NCBI RefSeq assembly: GCF_000002075.1
Contig: NW_004798393.1
Location: forward strand, 62,551-126,550
Source: Aplysia californica
Taxonomy: Eukaryota > Mollusca > Gastropoda > Aplysiida > Aplysiidae
Reading direction: 5' to 3'
Length of the DNA: 64,000 bases
The notes under the pieces were generated by a model. That model was not told the origin of the DNA, made no database searches, and saw only the letters and a program-made list of their open reading frames with translations. Below are positions 55,836-64,000 of this stretch, piece by piece (the stretch's first letter is position 1; the number at the start of each line of letters is the position of its first letter). The position numbers were made by a program, and so were the translations under genes.

Positions 55836-56168
55836 AAAATTTCATTGGTTGAAGATATCATTCAAATTGTATTTTTAAAACATTAAAAGATTCAACAGAA
55901 CTCTCATACAAAATCAAAAGTCTTCATCTAAGAAAGACCAAAATAGAACTCATTATATTTTATAAATGTCATCAATTTGATAAGTAATGGAACAAATCCA
56001 ACTTACGTAATACAAACATTGCCATTTTTGTGACTACACAAGATCTGAATTAATAGAATGTATATATTATATTTTTTATATATATATAATCCATGCTCAA
56101 ACCAAAATGTGAAAGAGATAGGGGCGAATATGTTTCTCACTTTGAAAACTTTTTGAAATAATTCTCAC

Positions 56169-57230
56169 CTCTCCAAGGTTTGCCAGTTGTTGCAACAGGT
56201 CAAGAACTACAGTCTGATCAGGAATCACACCAACCTCCACAGCTCCTCTCAAGGCTAGTACAGCTTTCTCCATCTCCCACATCTCCATGAGAGACATCAA
56301 ATGTTTTTCCACACTTTCAAATGCTGGTGCTTCACTGTCATTGTCAAGTGGAGAAATTAGATGTGGAAGCATTTGTTTGATGTACTTAGTGGACTTGGAT
56401 GAGGCTTGCTGTTTATTCTTTACTCTGGGACTCAGTTGTGGAGCTTTCATAGACTTCTCCGACTGCTGGACAAGGCTCATCAGATCATTGAACACTGCAT
56501 TTTTGTCCCCAGAGCTGGAACTTGAAAAAGCCCGATTGACAAAAAAATGATTTTTATTCAAGCTGCCAGAAATGTGGCGTATAGTCCAAAATCGAAAACA
56601 CAGTAATGACTGACTGGCTCGAACATTGAAAATATTTTGGCATGAAAGTTTTCTCCCGTTACCAAAACACAGTTTCTTGACAATTACATAATTACACCCA
56701 TCAACATGGCAAAGATCTAGATCTAGATGTTTTCTATCAACAGAAGGGGAGATTAACTCCTTATTGACACCAAGTCCACGAGCATGAAAGTCCACAGACA
56801 GATTTGTCTCCACACGAATATTATTAAAACAATCATAAAAAGTATGGATATGGGCATAGAGTCTTGGGATGTTCCTGCTGCTAATGAAATGGTACAGGAC
56901 TTGTACCTTCTTCATTGAAAGAGTCACATCATTACAACACCAACCTCTGTCAACCTCCTTAGTCTCATTCTGTTGGATGTCACTGTTGACAGGATCTCTA
57001 ATTTGGCACTGTCTTCCAAAAATGCCAGACCTTTTACTTTTGTTGCTACTCTCATTTTGATGCAGAAGTTGAAAAGAACTGAGGGTCTTTACAGAATTGG
57101 ACATCAACACCCTCAGTTGACATTGGTGAGAGGAAAACCCAGCAGTGGACGTCAAAACACGGCGCCTCCTAAACAATGAAAACAAGCGGGATACATGATC
57201 TAGATCTAGAGCTGTGGGAATTTGCTTCAT
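56169..57230 (-). CDS. First coding exon of a PPR-like, probably mitochondrial protein (partial)
   Basis: A 354-codon open frame from an ATG at 57230 to donor GGAGAG|gtgaga at 56169. The N-terminus is rich in Arg, Ser and Leu (SRLFSLFRRRRVLTSTAG), which fits a mitochondrial presequence, although it also contains Asp. Near the end, MWEMEKAVLALRGAVEVGVI followed by PDQTVVLDLLQQLANLGEV has the length and spacing of a pentatricopeptide repeat (GxxPDxxxxxxLL). That family binds organellar RNA. The middle is Ser/Lys-rich and not recognised. Downstream exons are not found and may be lost in the gap 330 bp away. Two (AGATCT)n islands fall inside the frame and are read as Leu-Asp pairs. Confidence 0.6.
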
Positions 57231-57239
57231 TTTTCGTCT

Positions 57240-57770
57240 ACAAGAACATCTGAGCGGGAGACTGAGTGAGAGATCGACCCCCTCTTCACCCTGCTACGTC
57301 GTATGAAGATAAGAAGGCGTATAGGCCTACCTTGATCTTGAACGTGCGTATAGGCCTAGTGTACATCTAGAATCTATGTCTTGAACAGAAACAATCGGAA
57401 TCAATCGCAACCGTTCCTGCTGACAACTCGATCACTCAGTAGTCTGGTCAAGTTTTGTCTGTGATCTGTGTGTCCGTCAGACTGCAAAATGTTTAGATCT
57501 AAAATCTAGATATAAACACTTTCGGTTTCGGTTCTAGATCTAGAATCTAGATCTAGATATATAGGCCTAGGCCTTTTTTCATTTGTTTTGAAAATGTTTT
57601 GTTTGACCGACACTGTCAAAGGTGTGCAACTCTCAAAATTCAAAATAGTTTTTAAAATTCTCATTATTAGATCTCTAGAATCTAGCTCCCTTGCACAGAG
57701 TCGTTTGAAAGCCGAAAGAAGGGGGGGGGGGAATGAGGGAATAATACCAAGCAACCAGCACTCACACAAG
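57240..57770. other. Probable promoter side of the PPR-like gene, with AGATCT islands
   Basis: Upstream of the ATG at 57230. Contains (AGATCT)-type islands at 57535-57562 and repeated TATAGGCCTA motifs (57320, 57348, 57560). No core promoter element was identified with confidence. Confidence 0.35.
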
Positions 57771-57779
57771 CTTTAAGTT

Positions 57780-60700
57780 GGAACTGAGGCAAATTTAAAT
57801 CACAAAGAGAAATGAGTACTTATGTGGGAGGGAGAAGTTCTTACGTACAAAGTTATTTTCCAGTGCTTCACACTTGGTCACTCAACTGACAGAACCAACT
57901 AATCACATGATATACAAAAGTACGAGTCTTTAACAATAAAAGGCTAATAATCTTTTAACGATACATGGTTAATTACAATTCCTTGCCATAAAAAAGTTGT
58001 ACCTCTTCTTTAACTAAGATCATAAGACAACACACAGCCAACCGTACATGCACACTCCATTCGAACAACATCAACCCAAGCCCATATTGCATGAGTGCAC
58101 GCCTAGACACACACATATCCCTAATCACACATCTCACTCCCACCATCCAGGCAACCACACAATTAGGATGTGACAAAAACAAATGAAATAGTGATAAGTC
58201 AAAGTGATAGTTAAACGTTAGGCATCACCAAATGAGGCAAAAAATGTAGATTCTTTCAAAAGAAATATAGGTGTTCTTCACAGGTTATAAAAGAATAGAG
58301 ATACAAAATTTCACAAGGCAGATAGCAAACACATAGACCGAAATGAAAGCTAAAAACAGAGAGCGACCCTTTATACCTCAAGAGCACACAGCATTGGGGA
58401 AAACATCACAATATATGACATAGTATTATTTCTGGATGTACAAGTACTACTACCTATGACATGTACATAGGGAGGGAAAAAATAACATCTACTGCGATGC
58501 AAAAAAAAAAACCAAAAAAATCATGAAGGCGTACCAGGTTTTAGTGAAGATGTGAGAAACCGTCTTTAGCATTAATCGGAAAAACAAGAGATCAACCCTA
58601 TATGATTTGATGGTCATCCTACATTTCTTTGACAAAGTTGAGGAAAAAAAAAAAAGACCTAGAAAATAAGTTTTGTGCCATGTTCATTTATACAACTAAA
58701 TTATCAATGTGAAAGTTGGGTTACAAACTATACCTATGAGACCCTCAAATATGCATGCAAATACTTCGTGGGAGCAAAACCCACAATGCCCAGAACATTG
58801 GTAAAATACATTTCCAAAGAGAAATTAAACCCTCATAGACAAATTTCCAGCCTAACAACAAGCTCTGAAGTAGCGTCACTACAAAGCGATAAAAAGTTAC
58901 ATTATAGTAATAATAAACTTTTTTGTTTGTGGAGATAAGCTTCTAAGATAGGGAATGCCCTAAGCACATTAAATGCTTTATCATGTCCTTCCTATATAAC
59001 AAGTTCAGGGTAGTATTCTATACTATAGCAGAGTGAATGTTTGCCCAGTAGTAGAGACAAGAAAGGTGGAGTGTCCAGCAGCCCCAATGGTATGGTCAAT
59101 GTGCATGATGCCATGTCAATGTAACCAGACAGAGCGACACATCAGAGTACGACTGTGTGCAAAGGACTTACCTCAATTCACTGATGCTCATACACTACAC
59201 AATACAACATAACCAATCTCCCCAGGTTGTTATTTAATTTGTTCCCGGAAACGCTCGCATTTCTCAATTTGTGCAGAGCTCAACTTTATAAAAAAATTTT
59301 ATGATCACTTGCTGCTACTCTTATCAGAAAACTTTAGGCATGTTAACGAATGACTTTTTAAAGATATTTTCACGGAAAAACATTTTTAAGACATCTCTGT
59401 TCCAACTACTTTTGCCCCCCCCCCCCCCCCCCCCCCCCCATTTGAAAAATAAAAACATTGGATAACTACCAACAATAAGACTAAAATACCCCAGCTGTTA
59501 GTGCCGCCAACAGGAAATGACAGCCAATGTAAAAAGTCTTTGGCAATTAGAAACCAACTAAATAAAATGTCAAATGCAATAAATACAAAACAAAGGGGAT
59601 GAGTGGGTGAATGGAGCATAAGGAAAGGAAAAAAAAGACAACGAGGACAACTAATATGATATGATGTTGATACAAGTAGGATGAGTCAGCCAATGTACCA
59701 GACAACAATTAAAATGCACCTTCAAGTCTTTGCAAAAGATCATGATACAGAAAACAAAACGTTAATGCTTCACAACGTGTACTGTGGTGGCTTGATAACG
59801 TAGCCCAAGAAAAGAACAGGAACACACTCAACAAGAACTCTTGAAAATAAAAGTGAATACTTCATAGTCTTACAACAGAAATCATCAAACTTCTATCCCC
59901 CACTTCAACCAAAAGAAAATACCTATCTTTTTCCTCCCAAATCTGCCAGAAAACAGGCTATCGACTAGAAAGACAACCCCCCCCCACACCGGTTAAGAAA
60001 TATAAAAAACTTTCTAGAAAAATTATATTTCAATACTATGAATCAAAGGCAGTGCCAGAGAGCTACTAGCCTGGAGTTCACACAATAAATTGCTGGAGAA
60101 AATGTTTTCATTTGTGACAAGGAGGCAACCCAAGAATCCCAGTTGTGCTACCATGACCTTTTGCAGCTAAATCTGAGTAACAATGTTTCAGAACAACAGT
60201 TGCACCCTTCAAGTTTCATGCACAAGAGAAGCGCAATATTGAGACGTTTAGGACAAAAAGCAAAATTAAAACTCCCATGAAAGACATACAAAGGATTCTA
60301 GGATATTTACTGCAGAATAGCTTGTCACTTTTTCTTCATTCCATAGAATGAAAAAACGAAAAAGAACATTTACACGACTTCCTGTGCAAACAGAATTTTA
60401 AGTATTTATTTTCAATTCTTTTCATATTCATTCAGTTTTTTCTTTCCTACAGACTCAATATTCTTTAAGTGTTATATCTGTGACTTTGGAGGAGAGAAAA
60501 GTCAGCACATTGCTTTGCACAAGTTCACATGAGTTGAAAAGCCGAAAAGATACTTCTGGAGAAGGGGGTAATAAGCGTGCAACAGCAACTAACTGCAACT
60601 AGTCACCAAAATTCACTCTGGTGGGTGAAAAATATGATGGGTACAAAAAAAAGTTAACTGAAGGAGAAGTCTCAATCAATTATAAAAATCCTGGAAGGCC

Positions 60701-62360
60701 TTTACAAATGCTAGCAAAGACACAAGTTCACCGTGCAGTATAAGCAACCAGTTTGTTCTTGTGAGATAGACTAAGTGAAAAATGGAAGGTAAAAAAAAGT
60801 TTTTTTGATTATGACTATCGCCGTTCAAACCATGGATCGCCCGTGGACCTCCCTTTTTTTAAAAACTTTGTTCAGAATTAGTTTTTTTTAAAGCAAATAA
60901 TGTCTTTGCATTTTCAGAATTTAATAGATAAAAGTTTATTTAAATTTCTTTTACCTCCCACCCAAACTATTTCAAGATTTGCAACTACAAGATTCAGACA
61001 TTAGAACTTTGACACTGCAGACTGGCTCATGCAACCTTTACAGTTCTGGTAAATCCACAATCGTGTGTAAGTGAAGGAATGATATCTAGGAAGAGAGAAG
61101 CAGCCCTATACATCTAAAACAATTAATGAGGTTTAAAAGCATGCAAAAGCATCAACCATAAGACAGGATTATACGAATAATCATGATTACTTTTTATTAG
61201 ATTAATATTCTCATTAATGCTATCTTGACTCTGATTTCGGTTTTAAAAACAGAGCAAAAATAAAAGTAAATTGTACAGAGGATGCAGGAACTAAATACTG
61301 TAGTGTGGATCCAGAGCAAGAAAATAGAATAACGATGACAATGATGATGGCAATGGTCAGATGCATCTCTTACCACAACGTCAAATGAGATGGCATGTCT
61401 TTACAACTGGTACTTCCCACAAGCCCCACAGAAGCTCTTTAAACACTTACAGTCTAGTAGTGGTTAATGATTCTTATAGGAAATCAAGAAGAAAATTCTC
61501 TATTTATCCCACAAGTTTACGGCAAGTTTATAAAATGAACATCAAAGGGATTGCAGATCCCATTCTTATTTCTTCGAGTGTTGACACTGCAAAGCTTTTA
61601 TCTATAGAAAAGAGACTTCATTTAACAAGGATGATGAAGTGCTCCATTTATTCCTGACTGAGTGGTACAATTGACATAAGCACCTGAAGGGTGTTGGTCA
61701 TGTTTGGTCTCCGTTCAGCAAAAATTGTTTAATGCGTTGCACCGCTCCAAAGCTTATCTCATTCACAATGAACTTGGAATCCATGAACTCTGAATTATGT
61801 TAACTTACACAAATTTATGTTCGTGTGCACCATTTCAAATTTTTATATTCTTAAAATATTTCTTCAACAATGCATTTTTCAATTTAGAACATTCTACATT
61901 CAAAATTCTGAAGGGAAAAAGTAAACATACTTAAAACAGTCAGTCACACCGGTTGTAAGATGTTGCGTTCGGCTACTAAGCCAGGTTCGGCTGGTGTAAT
62001 TATACAAAAATTATGGTTTGATATGAACCAATCATACTCACTAAGTAGATCCATTGAAAAGGAACAGACAGGCTTATTCCTGAAATTTTCAGCCGAGAAT
62101 CAGCTATGTTAAGTATCATCAGCAATTATTACGAAATAATACATTGCATTTTCTGGGACCGTCTCTTTTGCAGCGTCCTGGAAATTGTGAGCACTAACTT
62201 CTACCCTTCACCACCCATAGACACAAGCGGTCTCCAGTGGCAGACAGCCACTTTTCAAACCCCCGGGATATCTAAAGGACAGACAAAAGAGGAAAGACTA
62301 GGGTGACAGGGTCAATGAATTCAAAACGCTAGACAAAAAAAAAAAAAAAAATAGAAACAG
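57780..62360. other. Repeat-poor AT-rich DNA, no gene recognised
   Basis: About 4.6 kb of AT-rich sequence with short unrelated ORFs. A run of about 24 C lies at 59417-59440 and a poly-A run at 62337-62352. It may include the 3' UTR of the minus-strand gene ending at 62367. Confidence 0.5.
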
Positions 62361-62366
62361 GTCTGC

Positions 62367-62940
62367 CTACAGTTCATCCTTTTTCTGACGTTCAGCAACT
62401 TTTTTCGACCCTGGAAACAAAAAAATCAATCTACACAATTTGCATGTACAGTAAACTGCATGAGGAAACAAAAAAAGTTGATCTTGCTTCATCCATGGAT
62501 GTGTGTATGTAAGCTCATGTCCTTGGGTGTTTGAAGTGTGAGTGTATGCTACCGCCAGGGATAGTTTTAGTGTTTCTGCAAACAAATGAAAACATCCAAA
62601 TGTCTGATGGTGGAGAAATTGATTCTTTTATTTCAACTGAAATACATCAAAGAGTTGTCCATGTGATGGCGATAAACATTTTTTCTTCCACGCGTTATGT
62701 TCAGGAGTACTTCAAAGAAACAAAATTTACCTTTCTCTTTGATAGCAGCATTTGCAGCCACAGCAGCATCTCTTTTGCCACTTCTACGCATCTTGCACCA
62801 GTTGGAGGGGGGGGCCTTGTCAACTTTGGGATGGACTGCTTGCCACTTGGGATCTTGATCGACAGGAAAAGACGCCAAACTTGTTCCACGCGAAGTCCTC
62901 GGGTTATACCAAATGGCCCACCTCACACAGACTGAACAAG
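62367..62940 (-). CDS. Last two exons of an unrecognised gene ending in KKDEL
   Basis: Exon 62731-62940 (acceptor gtattttag, donor AAAG|gtaaat) joins exon 62367-62410 (acceptor gtttccag) in matching phase and ends at TAG. The joined frame reads about 83 residues with SFPVDQDPKWQAVHPKVDK, NWCKMRRSGKRDAAVAANAA and a Lys-rich end KKVAERQKKDEL. A C-terminal KDEL would be an ER-retrieval signal if the protein enters the secretory pathway. In such a Lys/Arg-rich tail it may be coincidental. I do not recognise the family. A run of seven C inside the first exon (CCCCCCC) could hide a sequencing frameshift, and another frame is also open there. Confidence 0.45.
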
Positions 62941-62944
62941 CTAA

Positions 62945-64000
62945 AATACAAGAACACAAATGAGAACACTGATTTTCTTTAAAAACATACACTTAAACAG
63001 TGATACAAGTCAGTGGAAAAATTACAAAGCATGTGCAATCACAAAAGCCCATGTTTCGTAACCGTAACATATAGCATTGTTGTTCAGATCAACCATCAAT
63101 TTACTGAACTTGGAAACAGTTTTGGTCTCTTTTTCGATACAATTAATTCCCTTCAACAAAACTCATACTTCAGAAAATAATCTGCAAAGAGGGGACTTTT
63201 TTTACCTCGAACTTGAATTCAATTTACAAAGGACAATTTCTAAAACTATGCAAAACAAACAATGCATGATATAATTACATTATTACCATAAATATATGGA
63301 ACTTCGAACATGTAAAAGTCACAAGGGACAAAGAGCAAACATTATATGGAACTTCAGATAAAATGTTGACATGAGCACAAAGAACAACAAAACCTGAAGC
63401 ACTTAACCATATGTCCTTAATGATGCATTATCTGATTATCGTGATTCACACAAAAAGTTACAAATTACTTTCCAAAGTCAAAGTACAATAAATCATTTTA
63501 TCCTACCTCAAGAACAGTTCACCAAAACTGTAACTAATAATGTGACCCACTGTATCAGGCAAATCAAGCGATTTTGGCCAGGTTATTTCATAAAAATGGT
63601 TAATCCCTTCAATCAATGTTAGTGCTGATTATCAAGTAAGTTCATTAACTAGGACAGCAGTCTCATGTTCTCAGTGCTAGTAGACTAGCTGTCTAGATCT
63701 AGCCCACTCGAGACCTTCGTTCCCAGGTCTTCGAGATCTTACCCATATTTTGACAAACTTGCAATTCTTAATCAAAAAGTGAAATTTGCTGCCTTTTCTC
63801 AGTCATTTTCGGAATCACGTTTTGCAAGAGCACACACTCGTCAGCAAAACTAGACATGTTAACTATCACTTGCAATTGCAAGCCTGAGAGTAAACTAATA
63901 CTTTTTATTTTATTCTCGAATACAAACCTACACAATGCTTACCTTGTGGTTTCATCTCAGTACACAAGAATTAGAACCATATAACTATATAGGCCAAAAA
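62945..64000. other. No gene recognised to the end of the window
   Basis: AT-rich. If the gene at 62367-62940 is real, this would be its preceding intron. A CTAGATCTAG-type motif lies at about 63692. Confidence 0.45.

Noticed and set aside
62106-62306. Possible further SINE family C copy
   Set aside because: Only a vague resemblance (CAGTGGCAGACAGCCAC). The block order could not be confirmed.

Overview
The window is nuclear DNA from an animal. It has introns with GT-AG borders, phase-compatible short exons, polyadenylation signals, abundant (CA)n and (CT)n microsatellites, several SINE families and a DIRS-type retroelement. A mollusc, probably a gastropod, is my best guess. It rests on the general look of the repeats, including many (AGATCT)n islands, and is an inference rather than a demonstration. 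One run of exactly 100 N (55736-55835) next to a poly-G tract marks a scaffold join.

Layout. 1-7,000: four phase-consistent exons of a minus-strand gene with a double-stranded-RNA-binding domain, with introns full of SINEs, a 30-bp minisatellite and CA/GA microsatellites. 7,600-15,700: no gene recognised. It holds a GC-rich patch, a cluster of palindromic repeats with a fold-back element, a decayed LINE 3' end, and a short tandem array of perfect heat-shock-element-like trimers. 15,770-22,933: a hAT-like DNA transposon interrupted by a DIRS-like tyrosine-recombinase retroelement on the minus strand (three long ORFs, terminal repeats and an internal region made of the complements of both ends). 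23,500-29,340: a small plus-strand two-exon gene for an 82-residue single-pass membrane protein that resembles the COX14 type of mitochondrial assembly factor, a 59-codon minus-strand ORF just upstream of it, a 0.8-kb inverted-repeat element, a tRNA-derived SINE and a 31-bp minisatellite. 29,340-34,050: SINE-dense intergenic DNA.

34,090-48,932: the main gene of the window, a minus-strand GPATCH8 orthologue. Ten exons join without a frame break into about 1,888 codons, with a 3' UTR of about 2.6 kb and a polyadenylation signal. The G-patch and C2H2 zinc-finger exons expected at the N-terminus are not visible in the window. 49,000-64,000: mostly repeat-poor, AT-rich DNA with a first exon of a minus-strand gene with one PPR-like segment (56169-57230) and two terminal exons of an unrecognised minus-strand gene ending in KKDEL (62367-62940). 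The scaffold gap lies between the GPATCH8 exons and the PPR exon.

The recognised host genes point to RNA biology (dsRBD protein; GPATCH8, an RS-rich nuclear protein) and mitochondria (COX14-like; PPR-like). They are ordinary neighbours and nothing suggests a coordinated cluster. I found no convincing new enzymatic or defence system. The most unusual structures are the nested DIRS/hAT pair, the palindromic repeat cluster at 12.7-13.85 kb, two different SINE families sharing one 3' tail, and the tandem heat-shock-element array.
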